NCBI GenBank assembly: GCA_034620365.1
Contig: JAQGEQ010000045.1
Coordinates: 434,001 to 498,000, forward strand
Reading direction: 5' to 3'
DNA length: 64,000 nt
DNA from: Pegea sp. RAD2-039
Lineage: Eukaryota > Chordata > Thaliacea > Salpida > Salpidae
The position numbers and the translations under genes are program-made. The notes below the pieces were generated by a model. It was not told the origin of the DNA. It worked only from the letters and a program-made list of their open reading frames with translations, and made no database searches. This document shows, in pieces, positions 34,801 through 46,807 of this stretch; within the stretch, counting starts at the first letter, position 1, and each line of letters opens with the position of its first letter.

Positions 34801-36612
34801 GCAGAAATATTCAAATGAAAATTTGGTTTGTATGAAATTAAGGTTTTAAAATTGATTCCTCGTCTTACTTTTAATTGAATAACAGTTTATAACAAAATTA
34901 ATTTTTCGTTTGAAAGAAAATAAACAAAAAAATTAAAATCTTTAATTACCATAGCAAAAATAAAACTGTTTAATGTTATGATTAAAAAAAATTAAATTAA
35001 TGAAATGAACAAAATTTTAAAGTTTATTTTTATGGTTGTAAAACTATTTCAATCAAACTTTTCTAAATAAATTTATTTTATAAATTTTATATCTATAATT
35101 TTCTAAATATATTTTCTCAATTCTTGAATAACTTCAAAAATTATGAAAATAAATTTTATTGATTTCCTAAATATGCCAATTAGTAAAAATATATATATAA
35201 AAAGTTTTCATTCATTTCCTTCTGTTTATATTTAAATTTTTAAGTAAATATCTTAAGTATTTTTTCCAGTTCAACAAATTAATAACTCATTTTTCAAAAT
35301 ATTTTTCTTTCCAAAACAACATTAGCGTTAGAAAGCTTTTATCTAATATAGTAAACATGAGAGTTGAAATTGTTTATAATTGACAAGTAAAAGAAAAAGT
35401 TTAGTTAGATAAATTGTGACAAAAAAAAGTTAAATTATCTCAGCCAAAAACAACATCAAAAGTAAATACTTAGTAAAAATTGTTCACTAATGGATTATTA
35501 TCAAGTATTTAAATATGTACACTTTGTGTAAGACATCATACTGTAATATTATTTAATTATATGTTCACCTTATCACCTTTAGAACCTAAAAGAAACATTT
35601 ACAAACTAAAACCACTTGTTAAAGTGATATCAAATACCATCAAAACTGTTTTGGCTGAACTTTAGGGTTAAGTAAGTTTTGATTTTATCTCTAGACCAAA
35701 GTTATTGGTTTTTATTCCATATAAGCTTTTCTAATATATTAAATTTTAAATAAATATTAAAGTTTATTTTCTATGTTTTGTTGAAGATTATTCATTAATG
35801 GAATTATTGAGTTTGATTTTAAAAGTATGATTATTCCAATATTCTATTAAGCCAATGTTTACATCTTAAAAAAAGAAAAATTCTGTGAACTATCAGAGAT
35901 AAAAAGCAAATCTTATGTCAGTTATAAAACCAAAACTAATCTAGAAATATTCAAATTTAAAAAAAATTGTTTTGAAATTTTAGAATAAATGAATTTCCAC
36001 AAATCACTTTGGAAAGTTATCTTGGTATTTACTGTTTTGTTTTCAGGGTTTTTTTTTACAGTTTTCCAAGTTTACAACTTTTGTAAAATTGAAAGCTGAT
36101 ATTTTATCACCTTTAAAAAAAAGTTATAAACTTTAATTCAATATTAATGATAAAAATTATACTTTAATCGAATAATTAAAAACAGTTGTCATCATTATTT
36201 CAGAAAATTTTTACATATTTGCTTCTGTAGATCGCATTGTGGTTTTCTTTAATGTAATTTTGAGGCAAATTTTGGAGGGTGAACATTTTTCAGTTTAAAA
36301 ACAACTCAAATTAAATTTACTTTAAAAATTAAGTTACTATTTCAAGCGAAATCTTGATGTTGTGTCTCTCTTCAAATGTCACATCAATTTGCTAAATTAT
36401 CTTTGAAGTCAAGACACTTAATTACCTGTCTTTCCAACACCGCCTACTCCCAACACAACGATTCGAAAAGACTTCGTACCGGATGTTGCAAACCCGGTTG
36501 AAGGTGAAGATGCAGATGAAGTCCTTCTCATGACGTAATGATGACGTAACGGAAGATTAAGAAGTGTCGCGCTCATTGATTTACCAACGCTCAATGGCTT
36601 TATTTTTGACAT
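31804..36612 (-). CDS. RERG/RASL-like small GTPase
   Basis: Four minus-strand exons (36426-36612, 34615-34671, 34471-34547, 31804-32460) give 325 residues. Introns 1 and 3 are about 1.8 and 2.0 kb, the longest in the window, and AT-rich. After a ~48-residue serine-rich N-terminus come the P-loop GVGGVGKT (55-62), the effector region RYIGDYEPNLETIY, the switch II motif LDTAAGQ (101-107), FVYDVTDKYSFDEL, and the NKRD guanine-binding motif. These are closest to RERG/RASL11/RASL12. The usual DTAGQ is DTAAGQ here, one extra alanine. The C-terminal ~120 residues are basic and serine-rich with no CAAX box, as in RERG, so membrane lipidation is not expected. Several TGACGTCA octamers sit in and around exon 4. 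The exact subfamily is uncertain. Confidence 0.87.
31864..32532. promoter_or_regulatory. Cluster of five TGACGTCA palindromes
   Basis: Perfect octamers begin at 31864, 31879, 32391, 32487 and 32525, three within coding sequence of the GTPase exon 4 and two in the adjoining intron. Near-matches (TGACGTAA, TGACGTAT) lie at about 31777 and near exon 1 around 36530. This density is far above that expected at the local base composition. Whether they bind bZIP factors is unknown. Confidence 0.45.
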
Positions 36613-37631
36613 TTATTTATCCTGAAACTCCTCACCTGCATGCAAAATTAATTTCTTCATCATCATCTTAAAACTTAAATCATATTTTGTTGTTTAAATA
36701 AGTCTTTAAATTCAATTTTTTAAATTAAGAAATTTTTCACTTTAATCTGTTTAAACCAATCGACAAGATTTGAAGCAAACGTTTTTGTAATTATTTGTAA
36801 TTAAAATTAGAAATGTGTAGATTGAAATACATCAATGAGAATTTCCAAGCTTTTCTATTTATTTCTTTATTAAATAAAGTTTTTAAACTTCTCAATAACA
36901 ATCTTCTTCTCTTTAAAAGACTTTTATGATCTGAAATTAAAATATTTTAATTATAATTACAAAGAAAACTATAAAATCATTATAAGATAATTTCATTGCT
37001 CGTAAATCCCTGATAAATCTTTTTATCGTAATAATTAGCTGAGATAAATCAAATTATTTAATAGTTGTAATCGATTTAATAGTGTAAAAATTAATTAAAA
37101 TATCATGGGAATATTTGCTTTTGTTTATTGAACAAATGTTCCAATTATGATGAATAGTTTTCTTCTAAGTTTAAATTCTTTCAATATTTTTTCTCATTTT
37201 GTTTTATACTTCCAATTTATTCGAAAAATATAAGAAACAGAATTCAACTAAAGTGACAAACAGTCAGGGTTTCGTTTTGTTGGCAAATACAGAAATAATA
37301 AATAAACAGAATTCGTTCTTCAAAATGTCGACAGCAACACTGTTTACTGATAAAACGAAAGAATTTTTTAAAAATCTTTAAAAGTTTTAAGATTCAATTT
37401 TGATTAAAAGACTCACAAAAATCAATTAATTTAAAAACAATAAAAAAATTAGTTTAAAATGACTGATTATAATTAAAACTATTTATAATAACTAATTAAC
37501 GAAACTCAAACTAACTAAATAGTAAGTTAAGTAAATAGAGATTAGCAAACTGATCAATTTTCAGAAGTTAAATAAAAATGAAAAAAACAATTTGAAGCTG
37601 ATGAAATAAAAAAGGAAATATTTTCAAACTA
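36613..37631. other. AT-rich upstream region of the GTPase gene
   Basis: No exon is supported. A TTTCAG lies nine bases before the GTPase start codon and a GCAGGTGAGG donor-like sequence just beyond it, so a 5' leader intron or trans-splice acceptor is possible. The remainder is AT-rich. Confidence 0.45.
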
Positions 37632-37803
37632 ATCTAGATTGACAAGGTTCCCAAAAAAAGCTTTCTGTAGGTCTTCTTCTTTTTCAAACTTCTTCTCACG
37701 TTGCTCTCGCCGCATCATAGAGTCACAATTGTTTTTGTCACACTTGAAAGAACACGTCGTCACACTTGAGTGCACAGCGGTTCAGAAGGTCGATTGAATC
37801 CAT
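37632..37803 (-). pseudogene. Short broken reading frame, unknown
   Basis: A GC-richer patch on the minus strand starts ATG GATTCA (MDSIDLLNRCALKCDDVFFQV) and stops after 21 codons. In another frame it continues CDKNNCDSMMRREQREKKFE and ends AFFGNLVNLD. Around the break, TCAAGTGTGAC occurs twice, 22 bases apart, as if a short tandem duplication interrupted one ~50-residue frame. I do not recognise the protein. It may be a dying small gene or a real gene with an unusual junction, and the evidence is limited to composition and frame. Confidence 0.3.
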
Positions 37804-39971
37804 CGAAATGAGTTTAGATTCAACGCGACAATTTAGCAATTTTTATATTTATGGTTTTGAAGATTCTTAAATATTCATGATGTGAGTGAAAGAAATTCTT
37901 TTATTTATTACTCAGATATGAATTTATACGAAAGTCGAACTTTGGAATAATTTTGTATCTCTGATAAAAGATTAAAATACGAAATAAATTTTATAATAAT
38001 CAGAGTTGCGCCATCTAACGGAAATACAAAACATTTTTAGGTATAAACGTTTTTCAACTAGAAGTGTTTTGAATAGTTATCTAGTAACTTTAAACTAATT
38101 TATATTTTTAATTTTATTTTTATATATTTAAGTATCAGCAAATATACATATATTATCTTGTAAATGTGCTTATATCAACAATTAACCTATTTTGAAAAGA
38201 AGTTCTTAGATAAAAAGATTAAGTTTCAGCTTTTTTTTAACTTTAAATTAGCTTTTAATCTTAAAGTAACCCTTTGGAAAATAAAGATGCAATTATTAAA
38301 TAAAAAAAGATAACCATTGGAAATAGTAAGAATAAAAGTAGTCAAAACAATTACTTTAAATTATGTTTTCATATTCAATAATAAATTGATTAATAAAAAA
38401 AATATATAAAAATAAATAATGTTTAATTTTAATCTTAAAAACAAATTGTGTTTAGTTTAAACCTGTTAAAATATGAAAGAAAGGTGGATTTTAAAACAAA
38501 GCATTACTTATATTATAATTATTGGTTTGAAATAGTTTCGAATGATATATAAAGCTTTCAATTGTTTAAAATTGTTTCAATGTCAAATTAAAAGAAATAT
38601 TTTTAATATTTATATTTAAAAAAAGCATCAAATTTCCATTTCAAAATCACCATTAATATTTGTTTCAAAGTTTTAAAGAAGTAAATAAACATATCTTAAA
38701 AGAGAGTAAATAACTTAATGATTTTGAGTGAATTGTTACAAAATTGTAGTCAATTTTCACTAATTTTGTTCACAAGCTTAAAAACACAAGAAACTTTAAA
38801 AAATGTTTGAGAATAACAGCAAAAAGAATCTATTTCGTAATTTTATTAAATAAAAAAGGCTCAAAAATGTAAGATGATGATAAGCAACTTGCATTTCCAA
38901 ATCCATCTTTAGTTTAATGAAAATTTTTACTGTAACAAAAATACAATATTTTCAGCTTCTTATACAGACTTTCTACCACAGCACCAAAGTTTTCTTTTTG
39001 TTAAAACATTCTCTTTTTGGTTTAGTTGTGAAAAACTCTTTACTAATTATTCTACAAATTAAAGTGGTTATAATCAAAATATTATGAGATTTTTCAAATA
39101 ATATAAATATGTTTTTTATCTGATCTTAAACAAAATTAATTTTTAAATCTTTTTTATTTACTTGTTTGTGAATTCAGATAAAGTATTAGAACAAAAGTCA
39201 ACTGATGGATTATTCATCCATAAGTTCTCACTATTCAAACCATATTGATGATAATTATTATTATATATATTTGTATAATATGCAACAGCTGAAAACATGA
39301 TAATTTTCAAATTGATGAAAAAAGTTTGATTTTTTTAAAGTAGATATCTTTATTTAGCGGAGTTAGTTGATGAAAGTGAAACTGACTGCTGCCAAAAGTA
39401 TTTATAGTTTGGCTACATGGATAGACTAAAGGTGTTTTATTTCAATGATTTATTCCATTTGTCATTTTAACTTTTATTGATTGATAAGTTTACAAGTTTT
39501 TCTAAATAACAAAATCAATAAAATTATTTTTAAGGTGATAATAAGAAATTTATTTTTTATTAATGAATAATATTTTATGAATAAATGATAATTTAATTCT
39601 AAAAACTCAATAAATAATATCATTAAGTTTGTATTATGATGTTTGTAATAGAAATTTAAATAAACTAGTTTGGTGTTCAAAATATATCTCAGTTACAATA
39701 TTTTCATATTTTCGTTTATTACAAATCTTTTCTACAAAAGTATTATCTGAACCACAAGCTTTGTTAGTTTTGCTTTCAGATTGATTAACTTTTGTCATTT
39801 TCCTATGACAGGTTTTCTTATCTGACTGAAAGTTGACTAAATAAATGTTTTAGGAAATTAATTTTATTAAGTTTTTTATTTAAAACTATATGCCTAGTTA
39901 TTAGTTATATTACAGTTTGGTTTAGTAGTTTGAAAACAGTCGTAACCTAAATCTTTTGAAAATAGTTTAAA
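37804..39971. other. AT-rich intergenic
   Basis: About 2.2 kb of AT-rich DNA without a supported exon, RNA or repeat. The 68-codon minus-strand frame near 39474-39680 is low-complexity and is taken as chance. Confidence 0.45.
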
Positions 39972-40324
39972 TCAAAACTGTATGTCCTCTTCTTGTGCTG
40001 CAAAAAAACGATTTTTATTTTCTGTTTAAGTTAATTTTGAATGCTTTTACTTACGACTAAAATCGAGCATTTTGTAGAAAGATTCTTCGTCAACATATGA
40101 ATAATATCCCATAAAACCCCACAAAGAAACTCTTCTACTTGTAAGCTTATTTTCTTCCTTATTTCAAGTTACAAAAACATTTTAATTATTTCGAAGAGTT
40201 TAAAAGTTTAATTTGTATTGACTTACTTGTAAAATGGTTTATTTTTAGAATTTTGATCAACTTTTATTTCAGTTGTAGCTTCTAATGTTTTTGGGGATAG
40301 TCGGGGAACTGACTTAATTTTCAT
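39972..40324 (-). CDS. Hypothetical protein, three exons
   Basis: Exons 40227-40324, 40055-40137 and 39972-39997 with GT-AG introns give 68 residues beginning MKIKSVPRLSPKTLEATTEI and ending LDFSPQEEDIQF. The middle, RRVSLWGFMGYYSYVDEESF, is aromatic-rich and looks conserved rather than random. I do not recognise the family. The frame stays open upstream of the chosen ATG back to possible acceptors (TTTCAAG, TCACAG). This may therefore be the 3' half of the gene at 40593-41328, reached through a GTAACT donor inside that gene's last exon. Both models keep the frame. Which one is used cannot be settled from sequence. Confidence 0.5.
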
Positions 40325-40592
40325 CAGAAAGTTTGTTTGAAAATATTTCTGTGACTTGAAAGTTACAATTAATTGTTGTTTTTTAAATAACTTGTCAATA
40401 TTGAAATTAATAATAATAACACAAAAATTAGAAAGTTTGATATTTAAAACCATTAAAAATAACCCAAAGTTATAAATTTATATAAACATAAAATAATCCA
40501 ATATTTGGTGAAAGCTTAACTGGATTTATATAAAATTTCTTCACAAAAATAAAACAAACTAACATCTGATAAAACATTTAACTAAATATATA

Positions 40593-41328
40593 TTATAAAA
40601 AAGTTAGAAGCAAACTTTTTATCTGTTCTTCATCATTCAGTTTATCATTAGTTTCTTCTTTTGCAGGACTAAATTGTTTCCTGGTAACTTCATCATCAGT
40701 TACTGAAAAGGTCTCAATGCGTGTCTATAAAGAAAATCGAATTCTTATCATATTATTATGTTATAATGAAATAAAAATAAAATAATATTATTATTATTAT
40801 GGACATTATAAATTAATTTAGCAATATGAAAATAGTTTTAACCTAAATCTTTTGATAGTAAAATTTAACATACCTCACAAAATGTTTTCTTTCCATTACT
40901 TTATTTCTTGTCAAATACGAACTTGTCTGTTTTATTGGTTTTATATTTCTCAAATTTAGATCATTGCGTGACTTCTGCTGCAGAAAATAGTCTAAATATT
41001 ACAAGTTAATTAGACATTTTTTGCTGGATCTTACTCGCTTCATACTTTTAGAAGGATTGTAAACAAAGTCCTTTTCTGTAGTATCGTTGTAGTAACTTTT
41101 ACATCTTTCTAAAATTAATAAACAACTGAATTAGTAAAGAAATTAAAAATTTATTAGTAAGAAAATTAAATAAAAATGCTTTTACTGACTTGGTACACGT
41201 AGTCCGTTTAAACTTCGTTGAATTTTTAGCAATTCATATTTACAATGTTTACACCAGCGTGAAGCTAAACAATTTTGTTGCATACATAAGCTGGAAGCAT
41301 CTATAGAATCTCTTGGAGTAGAAACCAT
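40593..41328 (-). CDS. Hypothetical Cys-rich N-terminal protein
   Basis: Four minus-strand exons (41190-41328, 41035-41108, 40879-40977, 40593-40724) give 147 residues. The first 60 residues carry CMQQNCLASRWCKHCKYELL and RCKSYYND, a cysteine set that could bind zinc. The rest is basic, then acidic and polar. I do not recognise the family. Exon 3 begins at a CAGCAG tandem acceptor, so isoforms differing by one glutamine are likely. Its end uses the donor TTTT|GTGAGG, because the nearby GAG|GTATGT would break the frame. The gene may continue into the exons at 39972-40324. Confidence 0.5.
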
Positions 41329-42473
41329 AAATGAAATCTTAATTTTCTTTTTTTGTGAAAAGAAATATTTTATAGAAATTTATCGGCTTGCGATATGAAA
41401 TAGTCACTCTAAAATTGATAAAGTTAAACTTAATATTCGAATAGCGATAAAGCGATTATTACGTTATTATGATAATAAAATAAATGTATCGGTTACAAGG
41501 TTGCTAACCAATCTAGTTAAAAGTATAAAAATTTATTTTTCATTTAATTTTTCCTAATAAAATATTCAATTTTTACACAAACTTTTGTTTATTTAACTAA
41601 TTATATTTTAAGTTTTTAACAAATATCTTTTAAATAAATGGATCGTTAGCTTTTTTAAAGCAAATAGAAATTTTAATTAAGAATTAATTTATAGATTGAG
41701 ATATTAAAGAAAAAGTCTAGTTTTGACTTGAAAGTTGGAATCTCTGTCAGCTGGTACTTAAAGGTTACAATTCTAAATTTTGATTAATTTAAATTTATAA
41801 ATAATTTTAATGAGGCTACTTATTCAGTTACTCTGCAAAAGACAAACCTAAAAGTTGTTAAATTATAAAAAGCTCTAAAAATGACAGAACCAAAAGCTGA
41901 GGAGGTATACTGGATACGTTCTTTAACTAAAGCAGATATATTAGATAGCAGATAAAGATCATAAAATATGAGAAGCTGACATCAAATTGAAAAGTAGTTT
42001 AAGTTCAAAGCTAACAGACAACTACTCACAAATTTGTAGAACAAATCTTTGGAAGATTGGATGCATTGAGATTGTCTTTTCACCAAAACTCCCAGAACTT
42101 CATCAAACTCCCAGAACAACAGAGCTCTTTTAGAAAGTCTTGACGTCGTGAAAGTTAGTGATCTTTTCTTCTATTATCCAACAAAGAAACTGGAATGAAC
42201 TCTAAATGATAGAAATTTGTGAAGTGTCAACAATAAATTTCCAAAATGAAATATTTATTGAGATTTTGTAAATTCAAATTTTTCCAAGTTGCTGATGTAA
42301 ATTTCTTAAAATTGAGATTTAAAATCTTACAATTATAGTTGATCATAAAAACTTCAATCTAAGAATTAAACAATTTTAAACTACACAAGTAACTATTTTT
42401 CAATTTATGTTGTGCTTATTGTGGTTTACATAAAACTTTAAAGACCATCAATTTTGATCATTTTAAGTTTTTA
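41329..42473. other. Intergenic with decayed coding-like patch
   Basis: Plus strand 41881-42200 starts with ATGACAGAACC (MTEPKAEEVYWIRSLTKADI), stops after 24 codons, and is followed in other frames by coding-like pieces such as LTDNYSQICRTNLWKIGCIE. I read it as the remains of an unidentified gene. The rest is AT-rich. Confidence 0.3.
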
Positions 42474-43120
42474 GGTTTATTTAGAAAATGAATTTAGATT
42501 AATCAAAGATTTTAAATCAGTAACTATTCAATTTTTATTTTAAATGTAATGAAATTATCCTGGTTGCCAATTCAGAAGCTTCAATTATTTAAGTGAAAAC
42601 AGAAACCTCAAAACCAATTTCCTATCATTCAAATTTTATTTAATGTTTATATTAATCAAAAATCAGAAATTTGAACAACTTCAAAATATTATTTTTCTTT
42701 TTCTACTTTAGTTGAAAGTTGTCTTAAAATTTCCAAGTCTAGATAAATTTCTAATAATACAAATATTTTTAAGTATTTGTTTCATAAAGAACACTATATT
42801 AGTTTAAATTGTAGGTTTCTTTGGCTTATAATCAAAAAATGAACAACTTGTTGATGTGTTTAAATACTTTTAATTTTATAAACTACTCTAATTGTTGTTC
42901 CATTATTGCTATTAACATTATAAAGTTTTTTTTTAAATTTTGTTTTAATTAATTTCAGTGAAATATAAATTAGTAATTATCAGTGATGTAAACAAAATTA
43001 CAAAATATTTTGCAATTTGATAAAACTTTTTAATGTTTAATATTTTTTACATAATTTTCTTAAACTGTTTTCTTTTATATAGCTTTCATTTGGTTTAATT
43101 GCAAACTTTTTTTAGCTCAA
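42474..43120 (+). repeat. Kinase palindrome, left arm
   Basis: About 650 bases that return in reverse complement at 45653-46275. Matching landmarks include GGTTTATTTAGAAAATGAAT at the outer edge, TTGCCAATTCAGAAGCTTCA near 42565, and AAACTGTTTTCTTTTATAT near the inner edge. The arms are roughly 90% identical by eye with several small indels, older than the trefoil palindrome. No open frame lies in the arm. Confidence 0.9.
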
Positions 43121-44030
43121 AAATAATTTTTAGGACTTTTTAATGTCAGATATTTGCTAAAGAATTTTATTGATTATAATTTTTTTTATTGATTGATATT
43201 ATAACTTTCAAATGTAAGCTCAAAAACAGGTTTATTTCTAACTTAAACATAATTTTATTGTTTCGTTCACAGTTGTTTTAAAGTAATTGTTTATTAAAAG
43301 TATTTTACAAGCAGTGAGTCAGGCATATTCTATTTACTCTACTATTTCTATAAAATTAAGGTTTGTTTAATTCTAATAAATTCTATTTAAAAATTGTTGT
43401 AGCTTAAATATGTTTTTTTACAAATTTTACCATTAGTTTTATATTTCAAAAAATTTTGAGCAAGTAGTTAGCAATTTTAACGATAATAAGCAAATACAAC
43501 ATAATACTTGAAACACAATTTTTCAAACTTTCTAAATTTGTTGATTATTCACCAAACGTAAAATTAAAACGAATGATTTTTATTTAAAATTCTAAACATA
43601 AATTTATTCTTTTCAAACTCATATATCTAAATAAATAAGTAAAATTTGGTTTAAAAATGTTTTCTACAAAACTTATAAAACTTCAGATAAAGTTTTGAAT
43701 TATCTATAGAATTTTTACAAAAAGTTTTATATATATCAAACTAGATATTACAAGATGTTGACATGATAAAACTGTTACTAAATCGATCTTGAAATAAAAT
43801 GCTTTTCACTTTCAGTAACTCTAATTATTCAAACACTTTAGATTAAAAAACATTTCAGAAAAAAAGTTATTCAAAAATATTTTGTTGATAATTATAATAA
43901 TTTAGCTGGATAATTTGTACAAACTTAAATACAACTGTTAAAACTAAACACGGGTTTTAACTGCCATGTTTTCTGTTCTATCTAATTTAAATATATTCAA
44001 TTATATTTTTACAACTTAAGAAAAGATAAA
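43121..44030. other. AT-rich spacer upstream of the kinase
   Basis: AT-rich with no supported exon. It should contain the kinase promoter. ACTTAAG ends about 10 bases before the kinase ATG, a weak acceptor-like site. Confidence 0.45.
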
Positions 44031-44969
44031 ATGAATTTTGTTAAGTCTTCTAATTCGTCAAGATGTGGTAATAGAACAAGAAATCTTTGCAATAAAAATA
44101 TCGAATTACGATATGAGAGATTCAGTTTTCAACTGAAACAAAAAGATTTTGATGTTAAAAATCTTGTTCGTATCGGGATTGAAACTGATACCTCAATTGA
44201 TTTATATCAATTGAAAAAAGTTCAAATTATTGGAAAAGGGGGTTATGGAACAGTTTTTACTGCTATAGACTGTTCTACTAACAATCAATATGCTGTGAAA
44301 GTGATAAATGATTTAAAATATGAAAGATTTAAAGAAGAGGTAAAGCAGGAGTTAGAACTTGTAAAAGAACTGAATCATCCAAATATAATTAAAGTATATG
44401 ACTCTTTCATGACACCTAAGACTGGTTATTTAGTGATGGAAGCCTGTCTAGAGGGTGATCTGTTTTATCATATTACAGATTATTATCCTTTTAACAACAA
44501 CAAGATCAGATTATTTTCTTGGCAAATGGTCTCTGCTGTAAAATATCTTCATCATTTAAGTATTGCTCACCGAGATATCAAATCTGAGAACTTCCTGATT
44601 ACCAACGGAAGACTTAAGCTCTGTGATTTTGGGTTGGCAGGAAAGTTTCGAGATCGTTGCCTAGTAGGAATAGGAATAACAGAGTTTTCTTCCCCGCAAA
44701 TGATACAAAACAACTACGACCCTTTTAAAGCCGATATATGGGCTCTTGGGTGTGTCATATTTGAGTTGTGGTTTCTGATGCCCCCGTTTCTAAAGTGGAA
44801 GCTAAAAATTGCAGCTAAAAACTCAAAGATGCCAGAATTTGTGATTCCTAAGACGATATCATCAAGTTGTAGAGATCTTATGAAACATATGATTGAGTAT
44901 AAGGAAGAAAAGAGGTATGATATTGATCAAGTTTCTAACCATGAATGGTTCAGATGTGAAAGAGATTAG
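44031..44969 (+). CDS. Intronless Ser/Thr protein kinase (TSSK/CAMK-like)
   Basis: A single 312-codon frame with a complete protein kinase domain from about residue 60. The glycine loop is GKGGYGTV (68-75), the ATP lysine is Lys90 in YAVKVI, the helix C glutamate is in KQELELVKEL, and the catalytic loop is HRDIKSENFL (180-189). The metal-binding DFG is at 199-201, and DIWALGCVIFEL is subdomain IX. The activation segment ends FSSPQM instead of the usual APE. All catalytic residues are present, so it should be active. Overall form and lack of introns fit the testis-specific serine kinase group, whose members are often intronless, but assignment is tentative. The first ~55 residues are basic and unrelated to the domain. 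It lies centrally between the arms of an inverted repeat. Confidence 0.9.
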   Translation: MNFVKSSNSSRCGNRTRNLCNKNIELRYERFSFQLKQKDFDVKNLVRIGIETDTSIDLYQLKKVQIIGKGGYGTVFTAIDCSTNNQYAVKVINDLKYERFKEEVKQELELVKELNHPNIIKVYDSFMTPKTGYLVMEACLEGDLFYHITDYYPFNNNKIRLFSWQMVSAVKYLHHLSIAHRDIKSENFLITNGRLKLCDFGLAGKFRDRCLVGIGITEFSSPQMIQNNYDPFKADIWALGCVIFELWFLMPPFLKWKLKIAAKNSKMPEFVIPKTISSSCRDLMKHMIEYKEEKRYDIDQVSNHEWFRCERD

Positions 44970-45652
44970 TTGATAGCTAAAAAAGAAGATGATAAAAGAG
45001 GAGAATTCTGAATTAATAAATTTTACTTTAAGTGACTTTAATGGTTTTTGTTGAGATTTTGAATAAATCTTTTTTCAGTTAAAAGAAGTTTTCAAACAAA
45101 AACATTTTAATCTGTATATCTGAGTTTCTTGTTTGATTAAAACGTTTGAAGTTATTGAATCTGTAACAGAGTAATCACTAATATTTGAAGCAATGTTTAT
45201 TCCTGACTTATTTTAAATCACTTGACTTGTGAAATATTTTCAGGATATTTTAGGTTTTATTTTGTTTCTTTAACAAATTTCAAATATTACTGAAATCTTT
45301 CAAAATTTGATCTTCTCAAAACTTCCATCTTTACCTTTTTCATCATATTTACATTCGGTGAAAACTTATCACTAATAAAGCTTTTAATCAATTTTTAATA
45401 TTAGATTAGCAAATTAATTGTAATTTTCGATTTCTAAAATTTACACACAACATATATATATTACAACAATATATTTATAACATTTAAATAAGTTAATTTA
45501 AATTACAGATAATGAAAGTATTAAAGAAAAACAAATAAAAGATAAGAAATTTGTTTTATATAAATGAGATTAAATGAATTGAATTATAAATCTAAATATA
45601 GTAAAAAAATATTTTTAAACTTCTTAATAAATAAACTTATGTAAAATTATTC
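44970..45652. other. AT-rich spacer downstream of the kinase
   Basis: Holds the kinase 3' region: AATAAA-type hexamers near 45014 and 45062 are likely polyadenylation signals. Nothing else is recognised. Confidence 0.45.
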
Positions 45653-46275
45653 TTGAGCTAAAAAAGCAAATGAAAGAGATATAAAAGAAAACAGTTTAAG
45701 AAAATTATGTAAAAAATATTAAACATTAAAAAGTTTTATCAAATTGCAAAATATTTTATTTACATCACTGATAATTACTAATTTATATTTCACTGAAATT
45801 AATTAAAACAAAATTTAAAAAAAAACTTTATAATGTTAATAGCAATAATGGAACAACAATTAGAGTAGTTTATAAAATTAAAAGTATTTAAACACATCAA
45901 CAAGTAGTTCATTTTTTTATTATAAGCCAAAGAAACCTACAATTTAAACTAATATAGTGTTCTTTATGAAATAAATACTTAAAAATATTTGTATTATTAG
46001 AAATATATCTATACTAGGAAATTTTAACACAACTTTCAACTAAAGTAGAAAGAGAAAAATAATATTTTGAAGTTGTTCAAATTTCTGATTTTTGATTAAT
46101 ATAAACATTAAATAAAATTTGAATAAGGAAATTGGTTTTGAGGTTTCTGTTTTCACTTAAATAATTGAAGCTTCTGAATTGGCAACCAGAATAATTTCAT
46201 TACATTTAAAATAAGATTTTAAAAGTAACTAATTTATAATCTTTGATTAATATAAATTCATTTTCTAAATAAACC
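45653..46275 (-). repeat. Kinase palindrome, right arm
   Basis: Reverse-complement partner of 42474-43120. Together the arms and 2.5-kb spacer form a 3.8-kb unit centred on the kinase gene. No target-site duplication is evident at the outer edges. Confidence 0.9.
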
Positions 46276-46807
46276 AACAATAGTAAAGTAAATAGATTAG
46301 TTTCATTATTATTACTAAAATATATTATAAATTATTATTTCAGAAGTAACTGATAACCTCTAATAATGTTGTATAAAGTTGTTGTTAAACTGTTTTAAAA
46401 CAATCTGGTGTCTAAAACCAGTTCATTAAAAACTTTCAAATATTATTTGGTTGAAGAAATCTATTATTAAATGGTCCATTAAAGAAACTAGAAGTTTCTC
46501 TCATCATCTTTTAGATAAATAAGATAAAAACTAACTTTACTTACTTTACAAATTCTTGAAAAATAATTCAGAAGCAAATAAAATGGAATTTAATTTATAA
46601 AAATTTTAGATCATTTTTCAATTGAGTAAAAGCTTGTTTTAAAGTTTTAATTTTTTTTATTATTATTTTTTAATCTATAACAACAAACCTGTCGAAACCT
46701 TTTTTTAACAAAAGTCTTCAATACAATATTTTTGTGACTGAAAGCTTTATTAATGATTTATCTTAATAAATATTCACATTAAGCTTTCTCAGTTGTTTTG
46801 AGATATG
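46276..46807. other. AT-rich intergenic
   Basis: Lies between the kinase palindrome and the end of the SSUH2-like gene. No feature beyond AT-rich sequence is seen. Confidence 0.45.

Noticed and set aside
37980-38003. GCGCCATCTAACGG resembling a CTCF site, also seen in the arginase coding exon and near 30906
   Set aside because: Too short and degenerate; the arginase instance is explained by coding sequence.
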